From positions 62,001-126,000 of the forward strand of contig NZ_FXYF01000007.1 of the NCBI RefSeq assembly GCF_900184945.1: a stretch of DNA of 64,000 nucleotides. The letters run 5' to 3'. This document shows positions 25,459 to 35,398 of this stretch, one piece after another; position 1 is the first letter of the stretch; every line of letters begins with the position of its first letter. The stretch is from Antarctobacter aquimaris (GTDB taxonomy: Bacteria; Pseudomonadota; Alphaproteobacteria; Rhodobacterales; Rhodobacteraceae). The notes below the pieces were generated by a model, which was not told where the DNA came from, did no database searches, and saw nothing but the letters and a program-made list of their open reading frames with translations. The position numbers were made by a program, and so were the translations under genes.

Positions 25459-25892
25459 GCCTTGCTGACCCGCTGCCGCGCCAGCGCGCTGTCCCGGTCG
25501 TTGACGCCCAGCAGGTTGGACACCAGGCGCAAAAGCGCGTCTTCCTCGGCGTCGCGCACGCCATCGGCCAGCACCACCTGCCACAGCGCCTCGATCACCG
25601 CGATGCGGTCCTCGTAGGGCACGGCATCCTTGATCGCGCGGGTAAATCGGACGGTGTCGGGGGCCTCTTCCTCCAGCGTCTCGGCCTCGCCGCGCAGGCG
25701 CGCCGCCTCGAACGGCGACAGGCCATAGCGCGCCGTCACGATGCGGTCGATCCGCCGGCGCTCCTCCTCGTCGAAATGGCCGTCGGAACGGGCGACGCGG
25801 ACAAGCAGGGCCGTCAAGGCCAGACGGGCGTCACCGTCGGCCAGCGGGGCGGGGTCGGGCGCGGTCAGGCGCTTGAGGAAATCGGCGAACAT
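25455..25892 (-). CDS. TerB-like tellurite-resistance/DUF-type helical protein, paralogue 1
   Basis: 145 residues from the ATG at 25892 (MFADFLKRLT). All-helical TerB-like fold with LALTALLVRVARSDGHFDEEERRRIDRIV, then IEALWQVVLADGVRDAEEDALLRLVSNLLGV. The acidic DGHFDEEE and DGVRDAEE repeats resemble the metal-binding positions of TerB proteins. Function unknown in this genus; TerB proteins elsewhere are linked to metal or membrane stress. Coupled to the PhnD-like gene by a 4-base overlap and 46 bp behind a second TerB-like gene. Confidence 0.8.
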   Translation of the reverse strand: MFADFLKRLTAPDPAPLADGDARLALTALLVRVARSDGHFDEEERRRIDRIVTARYGLSPFEAARLRGEAETLEEEAPDTVRFTRAIKDAVPYEDRIAVIEALWQVVLADGVRDAEEDALLRLVSNLLGVNDRDSALARQRVSKA

Positions 25893-25938
25893 GCAAGCGA
25901 TATAGTCGGGCGCGGCGCAAGGCAAAAGCCCGAAGGTG

Positions 25939-26382
25939 TCACGGGATGACGGCGGCGGCGCGGGCGGCCTCGTTGTCCTCGGTCTCGATCCCCAGCATTT
26001 CCTCGATCAGATGCACCAGCATCGCCTCGCGTTCGTCAGTGATGCCGTCGGCCTCGGCCACCTGCCACATGGCCTGCACGGCGTCGATCCGGTGCGCGTA
26101 ATCCATCGTCTCGCGGATCATCGACGCCAGTTTCGCGTCGTCGGTGACGGTCTGGGCCAGCTTTTCGCAGGTGGCCCGCATCTTGGCTGCCGCGATCGGC
26201 TTCAGCCCGAAGGCCCGCGTCAGGACGCGGTCGATCTGGCTGATCTCCTCGAACAGATAGGTGTCATCGGCCCGCGCCACGCGCACCAGAAGCGTGCCGA
26301 ACGCGAGTTTTGCGTCCAGCTCGGGCAGGGGGACCGGCTTGCGGGCCGGACCTTGGAAAAAGGATTTCAGACGCTCGAACAT
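25939..26382 (-). CDS. TerB-like helical protein, paralogue 2
   Basis: 147 residues from the ATG at 26382 (MFERLKSFFQG). It has the same layout as its neighbour (LAFGTLLVRVARADDTYLFEEISQIDRVL; VQAMWQVAEADGITDEREAMLVHLIEEMLGI), so the pair arose by tandem duplication. The first acidic motif is weakened here (DDTYLFEE). The N-terminus is amphipathic and basic (KSFFQGPARKP). Follows the divergence point after RlmJ, 52 bp away on the same strand. Confidence 0.8.
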   Translation of the reverse strand: MFERLKSFFQGPARKPVPLPELDAKLAFGTLLVRVARADDTYLFEEISQIDRVLTRAFGLKPIAAAKMRATCEKLAQTVTDDAKLASMIRETMDYAHRIDAVQAMWQVAEADGITDEREAMLVHLIEEMLGIETEDNEAARAAAVIP

Positions 26383-26434
26383 CGCCCTGCTCCTGTTTGT
26401 TTTGCGTTGTGTTAGCACAGGCTTGGGGCGCTCG

Positions 26435-27226
26435 TCACGACCCTCGCGCGGGCAGCGCCGCAAAACGTGAGGACAAGTCGGCCAGGCTGTCGGCCAGCCC
26501 CCAGGGCGGGTTCACGACGAACAGGCCCGATCCGATCATGCGGTGCCCGTCGCGCGCGGGGGGAAAGCGGACCTCGTGGCGCAGCCCCTCGGGGAAGGCT
26601 GCCTGAAGGGCGGTCAGCATCGGCGCATGCGGCGCGTCGGTCAGCAGCGGATACCACAGCATCAGCACGCCCACGTTCCACTTGCGGCCGATCCCGGCCA
26701 GCCACTTCGGCAGCGTGGCGTAGTCCGACTTGATCTCCCAACTGGGATCGACCAGCAGCAGGCCCCGGCGCGGCTCGGGCGGGCAGAGGCTGTGCGCGAG
26801 GGCAAAGCCGTCCTGCCGGTGGATGCTCACGTTCGGCGCGCGGAGTGCGTCCCGCAGGGCGGCGTGTTCCTGCGGGTGCAGTTCGGCCAGGTGCAGCCGG
26901 TCGGTGTCGCGCAGCAGGCTCTGCGCGATCAGCGGCGAGCCGGGGTAGGCCTGCGGACCATGCGCCGCGCGCACGCCGTGCAGGGCGCGGGTGTAGGGGT
27001 GATCCGGGCCGAACCAGGCCTCGGCCCGGGCGATGCCCTGCGCCGCCTCGCCGGTCTTCTGCGCCTCGGCCCCGGTCAGGTCATACAGGCCGCGCCCGGC
27101 GTGCGTCTCGATGTAGCTCAGCGGCTTGCGCTTGCGCGTGAGATAGTCCAGCGCGACGGCCAGCGCCGCGTGCTTGTGCACGTCGGCGAGGTTCCCGGCA
27201 TGATAGGCGTGTTGATAGCTCAGCAT
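26435..27226 (-). CDS. rlmJ: 23S rRNA (adenine(2030)-N6)-methyltransferase RlmJ
   Basis: 263 residues, beginning with the family signature MLSYQHAYHAGNLADVHKH. It has the SAM-binding strand SYIETHAGRGLYDL and a catalytic motif IV read as DPSWE (DPPYE in the E. coli enzyme). It methylates A2030 of 23S rRNA using SAM. The shift from DPPY to DPSW keeps the Asp and an aromatic residue. ATG at 27226. Upstream 123 bp separate it from a divergent membrane-protein gene. Confidence 0.93.
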   Translation of the reverse strand: MLSYQHAYHAGNLADVHKHAALAVALDYLTRKRKPLSYIETHAGRGLYDLTGAEAQKTGEAAQGIARAEAWFGPDHPYTRALHGVRAAHGPQAYPGSPLIAQSLLRDTDRLHLAELHPQEHAALRDALRAPNVSIHRQDGFALAHSLCPPEPRRGLLLVDPSWEIKSDYATLPKWLAGIGRKWNVGVLMLWYPLLTDAPHAPMLTALQAAFPEGLRHEVRFPPARDGHRMIGSGLFVVNPPWGLADSLADLSSRFAALPARGS

Positions 27227-27349
27227 GGGCGCGGCCTAAGCGCTCTGCGGGTTTCGGGCAAGGGGGGACTCGCGCCGCTTGCGCGCAGCGTCGCTTTGCG
27301 CTGAGGTAAAAGGGGGCGCAGGTGCGCCGGAGTCGACACGGGGCGGCAA

Positions 27350-27841
27350 ATGACGCAGGCGGTCATGCACGGGGTCCTGGACCGCGACACGCGGGACAAG
27401 GAACTGCTGGAATACCTGCGGATCTACGTCATGATCTGGCAGAAGATCGACTTCATCTGGGGCATGTTCCTGACCTCCTACATCCCGCTGTTCGGTTTCC
27501 TGCACTTCTACCAGGGTGAGATCGGAGTGTCCTTTGCCGGGCTGTTCGTGCTGGCCATCGCGGTGTTCACCTGGGTCAATGCGCAGGCGCTGCGGCAGCA
27601 CTACGACATGGCGATCACCATGAGCCGCGAGTTCCGCCGCCTGAACCGCTCGTTTCCCGACCTGAATGGGGTCCTGGTGCGCACCGCGCATGACGGGCGG
27701 CCCCGGCTGGTGGGCTTCACCCACGGCTTTGCCTTCCTCGGGTTCCTCTACATGATGCTGGGCCGCACCGGCGTCTGGGTCTGCGCCGCCGGCACGCCGG
27801 AAAGCGGCTGGAGTTGTCTTGTCACGCTGCTGTTGGGGTGA
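27350..27841 (+). CDS. Hypothetical membrane protein
   Basis: 163 residues. Three hydrophobic segments (about 34-54, 60-82 and 125-155) and a basic helix RQHYDMAITMSREFRRLNR between the second and third. Predicted inner-membrane protein; family not recognised. ATG at 27350 follows GGGGCGGC. It stands alone, divergent from rlmJ, with a 354-bp non-coding stretch downstream. Confidence 0.7.
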   Translation: MTQAVMHGVLDRDTRDKELLEYLRIYVMIWQKIDFIWGMFLTSYIPLFGFLHFYQGEIGVSFAGLFVLAIAVFTWVNAQALRQHYDMAITMSREFRRLNRSFPDLNGVLVRTAHDGRPRLVGFTHGFAFLGFLYMMLGRTGVWVCAAGTPESGWSCLVTLLLG

Positions 27842-28195
27842 GGTAGTGGTCGCGCCGGCCTCCGGTTCCCCGCGCGGAAACAAGGCTGCGGATCTTTACG
27901 CGAGTGTAATCCTGGAGGCTTGCCTTAGGCATGACCCACATCAACGCCCGAGCGCGAAGCTCCAAGCGCGGAACAAGGCCGAAGGCCGCCGCGCGAGCGC
28001 CGACCCGCCCCCCGGGGCGGCGCTTTGGTTGGGCCTGGTCCCGGCCTCTGGGGTCCTTCGGACGTGTCCCGATAAAGCGCACCCGATCGACCGTCGGAGC
28101 GCCACCCCGCGGGTCGGCGCCCGCGCGGCTTGTCAGGAGTTCGGAGGGGAGTTGGTGCGTGCGAGCACGCACCCTAAACCTTGATTTAGAAGCAG
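27842..28195. other. 354-bp gap without a supported gene
   Basis: GC-rich block between the membrane-protein gene and the AT-rich gene. Overlapping short frames exist on both strands but all lack a convincing start, ribosome site or domain. It contains a 20-bp stem-loop (28154-28173) close to the sharp drop in GC content near 28174, so it may be the edge of the acquired segment. Confidence 0.5.
28154..28173 (-). terminator. Stem-loop downstream of the AT-rich gene, possible terminator
   Basis: GGTGCGTG, CGAG loop, CACGCACC: perfect 8-bp stem, 23 bp after the stop of the leftward gene at 28196. No T-run follows on that strand, so termination is uncertain. Confidence 0.4.
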
Positions 28196-28957
28196 CTACT
28201 CAACACTGGGAGGATTTGAGTCATCATTGTCTGGAAGATAGGAAATCAGCTTTTTTCCGCTTTCAGCCAACGAGACAACCTTTTCCGCGACGCTGTCGCT
28301 CCATCCCAATGCGGCTAACAGAAATCTTGCTGCCGTGGCTGTTTTGCCCCAAAATTCGGATTGCTTGCCCTCAGACTTTGGCGCATTTAAAACTATAGCT
28401 CCAACAAGGGCTTCGGTCTCCAGTTTTAGATTTTGGGTGCCAAAAAAATGGGCATGTTCGAGCATGGAAATAATGTGATCTAATCGACGCGCCACATTTT
28501 GCAATATTTCTGTCGGTAATCCACTGGATAGGAGATCTTTCTTTAACGCGCGAAACCTATCAACAAACTCTGTTGTGTCAAAGTCGAGTTTCGATTGTTC
28601 GTACTTTCCATCCAAAGCAAAATGAATGTTGGTGAGATTCACCACGTTCTCTGGCCTCAGAAAATTGCTTTTGGCTCCATCTAAAGTCAGGTGGACGTGA
28701 GCAAAGCTCTTGAGGCCCTTAAACGGGTTCAGGTAGTTCCGTAATTGTTTTTTTAACGACTCATCGTAACCCAGAAGTTCGATTTCTTTTTCCGTCAAAG
28801 ATACCAGTTCAAAGAGCCTGTTAAGAATAATTAGCTCCCTGTCATCCCCTGAAATATCCAAGGCGTCAGCAGCGACTGTCAGAAAGCGTTCTTTGGGCCT
28901 GTTGGTACTCAATACTTTGGACAAAATGAAATTTAGCTGTTGTGCTGAAGTAGTCAT
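28196..28957 (-). CDS. Hypothetical protein, AT-rich and probably horizontally acquired
   Basis: 253 residues, soluble, mainly helical with charged segments; no membrane segment, signal peptide or recognised domain. It has a hydrophilic N-half (LVSLTEKEIELLGYDESLKKQLRNYLN), a middle ARRLDHIISMLEHAHFFGTQ, and a C-terminal acidic tail. Base composition is strikingly AT-rich compared with every neighbour, and its codons differ accordingly (TTT, AAA and ATT are common). It starts 7 bases after the pyrG stop. The pyrG TGA lies within TGAGG, which serves as its ribosome site, implying co-expression with pyrG. No function assigned. Confidence 0.75.
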   Translation of the reverse strand: MTTSAQQLNFILSKVLSTNRPKERFLTVAADALDISGDDRELIILNRLFELVSLTEKEIELLGYDESLKKQLRNYLNPFKGLKSFAHVHLTLDGAKSNFLRPENVVNLTNIHFALDGKYEQSKLDFDTTEFVDRFRALKKDLLSSGLPTEILQNVARRLDHIISMLEHAHFFGTQNLKLETEALVGAIVLNAPKSEGKQSEFWGKTATAARFLLAALGWSDSVAEKVVSLAESGKKLISYLPDNDDSNPPSVE

Positions 28958-28964
28958 TCGTGCC

Positions 28965-30608
28965 TCACACCAACCTGCTCACCTCTTTCGCCGCCCTGAC
29001 AAAATCCCTGAACAACGGATGCGGGTCAAAGGGTTTCGACTTCAGCTCGGGGTGGAACTGGACGCCGATGAACCACGGGTGGTCCGGCCATTCCACGATC
29101 TCGGGCAGCCGCCCGTCCGGGGACATGCCGGAGAAACACAGCCCGCCCGCCTCCAGCTGCTCGCGGTAGGCGATGTCCACCTCGTAGCGGTGGCGGTGGC
29201 GTTCGTCGATGGTCGTCGTGCCGTAGACCTCGGCCACCTTGGACCCGGCCGACAGCACCGCGTCGTAGGCGCCCAGGCGCATGGTGCCGCCCTTGTCGTC
29301 CTTGACCGAGCGGTTGACCTTCTGGTTGCCCTGCACCCATTCCTTGAGGTGGTAGACCACCGGCTCGAACCGCTTTTCGCCCTTCTCGTGGTCGAATTCC
29401 TCGGACCCGGCCTTGGCCATGCCGGCGACGTTGCGCGCGGCCTCGATCACCGCCATCTGCATCCCCAGGCAGATGCCCAGGTAGGGCACCTTGTGCTCGC
29501 GTGCGAACTGGGCGGCCTTGATCTTGCCCTCCGTCCCGCGCTCGCCAAAGCCGCCGGGGACGAGGATGGCATCGAACTTCTCGAGGTGCGGTGCTGCGTC
29601 CTCGCGCTCGAACAGCTCGGCGTCGACCCATTCGATGTTGACCTTGACCCGGTTGAACATGCCGCCATGGGTCAGCGCCTCGGCGATGGACTTGTAGGCG
29701 TCCTCCAGCTGCGTGTACTTGCCGACGATGGCGACGGTGACCGCGCCTTCGGGGTTGTGGATGCGGTCGCTGACGTCCTCCCACTTGCGCAGGTCGGGCT
29801 TGGGCGCGGGGCTGATCTGGAAGGCGTCCAGCACCGCCTGGTCCATCCCCTCGCGGTGGTAGGCCAGCGGCGCGTCGTAGATCGACGACAGGTCCTGCGC
29901 GGCGATCACCGCGTCGGGGCGGACGTTGCAGAACAGCGCCAGCTTGTCGCGCTCCTTCTGCGGGATCGGCCCCTCGGAGCGGCACACCAGGATGTCCGGC
30001 GCGATGCCGATGGAGCGCAACTCCTTGACCGAGTGCTGGGTCGGCTTGGTCTTCAGCTCGCCACTGGCCTTGATGAAGGGCAGCAGCGTCAAATGCATGA
30101 AGATGCACTGGCCGCGGGGCTTGTCCTGGCTGAACTGGCGGATCGCCTCGAAGAAGGGCAGGCCCTCGATGTCGCCCACCGTGCCGCCGATCTCGCACAG
30201 CATGAAGTCGACCTCATCCTCGCCGATCGAGATGAAGTCCTTGATCTCGTTGGTGACGTGGGGAATGACCTGGATCGTCTTGCCGAGGTAGTCGCCGCGG
30301 CGCTCCTTCTCCAGCACGTTCATGTAGATCCGGCCCGAGGAGATCGAGTCGCTGCGCCGCGCCGGCACGCCGGTAAAGCGTTCGTAGTGGCCGAGGTCGA
30401 GGTCGGTCTCGGCGCCGTCGTCGGTTACGAAGACCTCGCCGTGCTCAAAGGGCGACATCGTGCCGGGATCGACGTTCAGGTAGGGGTCAAGCTTGCGCAG
30501 CCGGACCGAAAAGCCGCGCGCCTGGAGCAGCGCGCCCAGGGCGGCCGAAGCCAGCCCCTTGCCAAGCGAAGAGACAACACCGCCGGTGATGAAGATGAAG
30601 CGTGCCAT
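28965..30608 (-). CDS. pyrG: CTP synthase
   Basis: 547 residues, complete. The N-terminal amidoligase domain starts [32 protein letters not shown] and includes [32 protein letters not shown]. The C-terminal glutaminase has the nucleophile Cys in GICLGMQ and the His/Glu pair in [10 protein letters not shown]. It makes CTP from UTP, glutamine and ATP, with GTP activation. In related genomes pyrG usually follows secG. Here a small opposite-strand gene lies between them, and an AT-rich gene is attached to its 3' end. Confidence 0.97.
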   Translation of the reverse strand: MARFIFITGGVVSSLGKGLASAALGALLQARGFSVRLRKLDPYLNVDPGTMSPFEHGEVFVTDDGAETDLDLGHYERFTGVPARRSDSISSGRIYMNVLEKERRGDYLGKTIQVIPHVTNEIKDFISIGEDEVDFMLCEIGGTVGDIEGLPFFEAIRQFSQDKPRGQCIFMHLTLLPFIKASGELKTKPTQHSVKELRSIGIAPDILVCRSEGPIPQKERDKLALFCNVRPDAVIAAQDLSSIYDAPLAYHREGMDQAVLDAFQISPAPKPDLRKWEDVSDRIHNPEGAVTVAIVGKYTQLEDAYKSIAEALTHGGMFNRVKVNIEWVDAELFEREDAAPHLEKFDAILVPGGFGERGTEGKIKAAQFAREHKVPYLGICLGMQMAVIEAARNVAGMAKAGSEEFDHEKGEKRFEPVVYHLKEWVQGNQKVNRSVKDDKGGTMRLGAYDAVLSAGSKVAEVYGTTTIDERHRHRYEVDIAYREQLEAGGLCFSGMSPDGRLPEIVEWPDHPWFIGVQFHPELKSKPFDPHPLFRDFVRAAKEVSRLV

Positions 30609-30889
30609 GTTCAGCGACCCCGTGATCTAAAGCGATTTCATGTGCGATTCACCGGCCCGGCGAACGCAGCACCACGGGAGTCCACACGTAGAGGATTCGC
30701 GAGCGCTTGTCCATAGAACCGCAAGATGCTGCGGGGGCCGATAGTGACTGCGCGATCCCTAGTAGGGCCTTTGCGCGGGCGGGTGGCGGGTATTCCGGAC
30801 TGCCCCTGCGAGCCTTTGGATGACAGGCTGGCCGGGCCGGGCGCGCAGGTGCCCGGGTCTTTCAGGCAAGTGTTTTCAGGAGGTTCGCG

Positions 30890-31243
30890 ATGAAACCGAT
30901 ATCCATCAACAAGCCCGGCAGCGACGCCCATGCCGAGGCCGGGCTGCGGTCGGACGGCGAACTGGTGCAGGCGGCGTCCGACGACGCCTTTGTCTTCAAT
31001 CGCACGGCAAAGGGCGGGTTTTCCGACGTCTCGGGCCTGGGCACCGAGATCACGGTTGCCGAGGCCCGCCACGGTCCGTCCCACACGCCGGAGTGGACCC
31101 ATCCGACCAGCGGAGACCCCGGTGCGGCATCCGGCGGCGCAGGGTCGGACCCGGAATGGCGTTACGTCCCGGTGCGCCGGATCGTCGACAGCGGCGGAGA
31201 TGAGGACATGGGGTTCCATTGGGGCGACGACAGCCTCTTGTGA
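30890..31243 (+). CDS. Small acidic hypothetical protein
   Basis: 117 residues; ATG at 30890 with a strong AGGAGG site 7 bases upstream. Gly/Ser/Asp-rich, without membrane segments or signal peptide; the C-terminus SGGDEDMGFHWGDDSLL is very acidic. Probably largely disordered. No family recognised. It lies on the opposite strand between secG and pyrG, with a good terminator hairpin behind it, so it looks like a self-contained unit. Confidence 0.65.
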   Translation: MKPISINKPGSDAHAEAGLRSDGELVQAASDDAFVFNRTAKGGFSDVSGLGTEITVAEARHGPSHTPEWTHPTSGDPGAASGGAGSDPEWRYVPVRRIVDSGGDEDMGFHWGDDSLL

Positions 31244-31271
31244 CCGGGGTCCGGTTTTTCGGAAATGGACA

Positions 31272-31293
31272 GGCGGCCACGCGGGCCGCCTTT
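31272..31293 (+). terminator. Rho-independent-type terminator
   Basis: GGCGGCC, ACGCG loop, GGCCGCC followed by TTT, 29 bp after the small acidic gene. It could also stop leftward transcription from secG, whose stop is 30 bp away. Confidence 0.6.
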
Positions 31294-31322
31294 GGTGTTG
31301 GCCGGGTGCGGGACGTCCGGTG

Positions 31323-31706
31323 TCAGTCGGCCCGGGGCACCAGCGGCGCGTCGGCGTCACCCCCCGCGGAGGGCGGCGGCACCAGCTGGCTGGGGTCGAG
31401 GCCGTCGAGCGTGGGCGCCGCCGGGGCCGGGGCGTCGTCCGCGGGCGCCGAGGTGCCGAGACGGTCGAGGATCGAGCTGCCCGAGGCATTGCGCGCGGCG
31501 ATCACCGTCATGGTCAGCGAGGTGCAGATGAAGCCGACGGCAAGGATCCAGGTCACCTTGCCCAGCGCCGAAAGCGGGGCGCGCTGGCTCATCGCGCCGC
31601 CGCCACCGCCCATCCCCAGGCCGCCGCCTTCGCTGCGCTGAAGCAGCACGACTCCGATCAGGCCGAGGGCCAGAAGCAGGTGGACGATGAGGATGACGTT
31701 TTCCAT
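31323..31706 (-). CDS. secG: Preprotein translocase subunit SecG
   Basis: 127 residues from the ATG at 31706 ([31 protein letters not shown]). Two transmembrane helices (about 3-23 and 50-72) flank the conserved [14 protein letters not shown] segment. The C-terminal 50 residues are Ala/Pro/Asp-rich, as in alphaproteobacterial SecG. It assists SecYEG in protein export at the inner membrane. Upstream in-frame residues to 31748 are not typical and are excluded. Confidence 0.93.
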   Translation of the reverse strand: MENVILIVHLLLALGLIGVVLLQRSEGGGLGMGGGGGAMSQRAPLSALGKVTWILAVGFICTSLTMTVIAARNASGSSILDRLGTSAPADDAPAPAAPTLDGLDPSQLVPPPSAGGDADAPLVPRAD

Positions 31707-31840
31707 GGGCGCGCGCCTTTGGTCAGGTTTCGGGGTCATGTATGACAAGCGCCCCGGCGGTGCAAGCGACGAAAGCCCGCAAGGCGCGACGTGGCGGAGG
31801 AGTGCTTGCCTTGTCCGTGGCCGGGCGGCATTCTGCCGCC

Positions 31841-32470
31841 ATGCCCCATGATCATCACGACCACACCGACGACGCCCCGCCGCACAGCCTGCTGCCGCCC
31901 GATCCGGCGCTGCGGGTCAAGGCGCTGGAGACGCTGCTGACGCGCAAAAGGCTGATCGACCCGGGGGCGCTGGACGCGATCATCGAGACCTACGCCCACC
32001 GCATCGGGCCGCAGAACGGCGCGGCCGTGGTGGCGCGCGCCTGGACCGACCCGGCGTTCCGCACGCGGCTGCTGGCGGACGCGACAGCGGCGGTCGCGGA
32101 GATGGGGTTCACCGGGCGCCAGGGCGAACATGTTGTCGCGGTCGAGAACACGCCCGAGCAGCACAACATGGTCGTCTGCACCCTGTGCTCCTGCTACCCG
32201 TGGCCGCTGCTGGGCATTCCGCCGGGCTGGTACAAGTCCGACGCCTACCGCGCCCGCGCGGTGCGCGAACCGCGCGCGGTGCTGGCCGAGTTCGGCGTCA
32301 CCCTGCCCGAGGGCCAGCGCGTGCGGGTCTGGGATTCGACTGCCGAGGTGCGCTACCTCGTGGTGCCGATGCGCCCGGTGGGGACCGAGGGTCTGGACGT
32401 CGCGGCGCTGGCCGCGCTGGTCAGCCGCGACGCCATGATCGGCACGGCTGTCGTGGCGCCGCCCGCATGA
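31841..32470 (+). CDS. nthA: Nitrile hydratase alpha subunit (cobalt type)
   Basis: 209 residues from the ATG at 31841 ([15 protein letters not shown], His-rich). The metal claw is visible as [10 protein letters not shown] (C-T-L-C-S-C). Thr at the second position is the hallmark of cobalt rather than iron enzymes, and the second and third cysteines are normally oxidised. The [22 protein letters not shown] and [15 protein letters not shown] segments fit the family. It hydrates nitriles to amides as an alpha-beta heterodimer. It overlaps the beta gene by ATGA. Confidence 0.95.
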   Translation: MPHDHHDHTDDAPPHSLLPPDPALRVKALETLLTRKRLIDPGALDAIIETYAHRIGPQNGAAVVARAWTDPAFRTRLLADATAAVAEMGFTGRQGEHVVAVENTPEQHNMVVCTLCSCYPWPLLGIPPGWYKSDAYRARAVREPRAVLAEFGVTLPEGQRVRVWDSTAEVRYLVVPMRPVGTEGLDVAALAALVSRDAMIGTAVVAPPA

Positions 32471-33141
32471 GCCGGGTGCACGACATGGGTGGGCGCTTTG
32501 GCGACGGGCGGGTGACGCCCGATCTCGAGGACGCGCCGGTCTCTGCGCAGGACTGGCACGCGCGGGCGCTGGCGGTGACGCTGGCGGCGGGGGCGCTGGG
32601 GCAATGGACGCTGGACCGCTCGCGCTTTGCCCGCGAGTCGCTGGGGCCTTCGGACTACATGGCGTTTTCCTACTACGAGAAGTGGCTGGCGGGCCTTGCG
32701 GACCTGTTGGTGGACTGTGGTGTCGTGAGCCGTGCCGAACTGGCGGGCGCAGAGCCGGAGGCCTCGCCGCTGGCGGCGCGACGGATGGCGGCAGAGCGGG
32801 TTCCGGGCGCCCTGGCGCGGGGCGGGCCGGTGTCACGCGACGGGGCCGCGCCGCGATTTGCGGTGGGCGACCTGGTACGCACACGGCGGCCGGCGCGGAA
32901 CGTTCTGGTGCCTGGCGGGCATACGCGGCTGCCGGGTTACGCCGCCGGGCTGACGGGAAGGGTCGAGCGGTGCCACGGCTGCCACGTCTTTCCCGACGCC
33001 AATGCGCACGGGTTGGGTGAGCGGCCAGAGCCGCTTTACACCGTCGTCTTTGACGCGGGCGCGGTCTGGGGCGCGCCCGAGCGCGCGGGGGACTCGGTGA
33101 GTTGCGATCTCTGGGACAGCTACCTGGAGCCCTTGGCGTGA
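32467..33141 (+). CDS. nthB: Nitrile hydratase beta subunit
   Basis: 224 residues; start ATG overlaps the alpha stop. The N-terminus [16 protein letters not shown] matches beta subunits (MNGIHDxGGxxGxGxV). [19 protein letters not shown] and the C-terminal SH3-like domain ([11 protein letters not shown]...[31 protein letters not shown]...[13 protein letters not shown]) follow. The C-terminal domain and the alpha subunit together enclose the metal site. It overlaps the accessory gene by GTGA. Confidence 0.95.
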   Translation: MSRVHDMGGRFGDGRVTPDLEDAPVSAQDWHARALAVTLAAGALGQWTLDRSRFARESLGPSDYMAFSYYEKWLAGLADLLVDCGVVSRAELAGAEPEASPLAARRMAAERVPGALARGGPVSRDGAAPRFAVGDLVRTRRPARNVLVPGGHTRLPGYAAGLTGRVERCHGCHVFPDANAHGLGERPEPLYTVVFDAGAVWGAPERAGDSVSCDLWDSYLEPLA

Positions 33142-33446
33142 GCGCGCCCGAGCCGGCCTTTGCCGCGCCTTGGCACGCCGAGGCCTTTGCCCTGGCCGTG
33201 GCGCTGGAGGCGCGCGGCTGTTTCACCTGGGCCGAGTGGACCGAGGTCCTTGGCGCCGTGCTGGCCGAGCACGGGCAGGCACGAGACCTGGATGGGGGCG
33301 ATGATTATTTCCTGGCCTGGGTCACGGCGCTGGAACGCATTCTCGCGGCGAAGGGGCTGGCCGAGGGTGCCGCGCTGGCAGAGCTGAAGGCGGGCTGGGA
33401 GGCGGCCTATCACGCGACACCGCACGGCCAGCCGGTGCGGCTGTAA
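33138..33446 (+). CDS. Nitrile hydratase accessory/activator protein (beta-like, P14K type)
   Basis: 102 residues from the GTG at 33138. It is homologous to the N-terminal region of the beta subunit (FAAPWHAEAFALAVALEARGCFTWAEWTEVLGAVL ... YFLAWVTALERILAAKGL). Such small proteins insert cobalt by swapping alpha subunits with the holoenzyme. Third gene of a tightly coupled alpha-beta-activator operon. No amidase or cobalt transporter gene is adjacent. Confidence 0.9.
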   Translation: MSAPEPAFAAPWHAEAFALAVALEARGCFTWAEWTEVLGAVLAEHGQARDLDGGDDYFLAWVTALERILAAKGLAEGAALAELKAGWEAAYHATPHGQPVRL

Positions 33447-33471
33447 GGACAGGGACGCCGGACGGACGCTG

Positions 33472-33488
33472 TTCCGGCTGCGCCGGAA
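33472..33488. terminator. Hairpin between convergent genes
   Basis: TTCCGGC, TGC loop, GCCGGAA in the 73-bp gap between the nitrile hydratase operon and the leftward membrane-protein gene. Possible bidirectional terminator; no T-run on the plus strand. Confidence 0.45.
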
Positions 33489-33519
33489 GGCGCCCCGCCC
33501 GCCGTCCCATTGGCAGCGC

Positions 33520-33918
33520 CTAGTTCTGGTCGACGTCGTCCATGTCGACCTGGCCCGACAGCTTGCGCCGGATGATCGACCAGCTGAGACCGGTGCCCAG
33601 CACCAGGCTGAGGGCAAAGATGCCGATCCAGGTGGCCAGTTTCGGGTCCGACAGGTCGAGCAACCCGTAATAGCGCAGCGCCCAGAGAATCGTGCCGACC
33701 AGCGCCAGCACCAGCAGCATCCCGAACAGCCCGATCGAGCGCAGCGTGGCGCGCAGGTAGATCACGTAGCCGATCAGCAGCAGCAGGCCGAACAGCGCGA
33801 CCAGAGGCAGGTTGCTCTGGTAGTTCGCCATCGACCAGCGGATGTAGTTCAGGTCCGTCGGGTTGAAGGTCGCGGCCAGCAGCAGGAAGGCGACGAGCCA
33901 GCGCAGAAAGAAACTCAT
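33520..33918 (-). CDS. Small polytopic membrane protein (DUF6524-like)
   Basis: 132 residues from the ATG at 33918. Four hydrophobic segments (about 5-20, 38-57, 62-84 and 90-115). The start [28 protein letters not shown] resembles a conserved small Rhodobacterales/Rhizobiales membrane family that I believe is DUF6524, from memory. Function unknown. Divergent from purA across 142 bp. Confidence 0.75.
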   Translation of the reverse strand: MSFFLRWLVAFLLLAATFNPTDLNYIRWSMANYQSNLPLVALFGLLLLIGYVIYLRATLRSIGLFGMLLVLALVGTILWALRYYGLLDLSDPKLATWIGIFALSLVLGTGLSWSIIRRKLSGQVDMDDVDQN

Positions 33919-34060
33919 GAGGGCACCTCCGGGGGTCTTGCCGCCTTGCTGCCCTGTCGCAACCGTGCTGTCCAGTGGCTTGCGGCAACTTTGCGGTTTC
34001 GCGCCGGCGGGGGGGCGCGTATACACGCGCGGGTTTCGCAACCTTGCTAAGGAGGCAGGC

Positions 34061-35356
<1,296 letters not shown>

Positions 35357-35398
35357 GTCCTCGGCTGGGCGTCGCCTAGGATTGACAGGAGCAGGCAC

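Noticed and set aside
27822-28398. Overlapping frames of 116-155 codons around the GC-rich gap
   Set aside because: They run through both the membrane-protein stop and the AT-rich gene; Arg/Pro-rich composition and lack of ribosome sites suggest chance frames.
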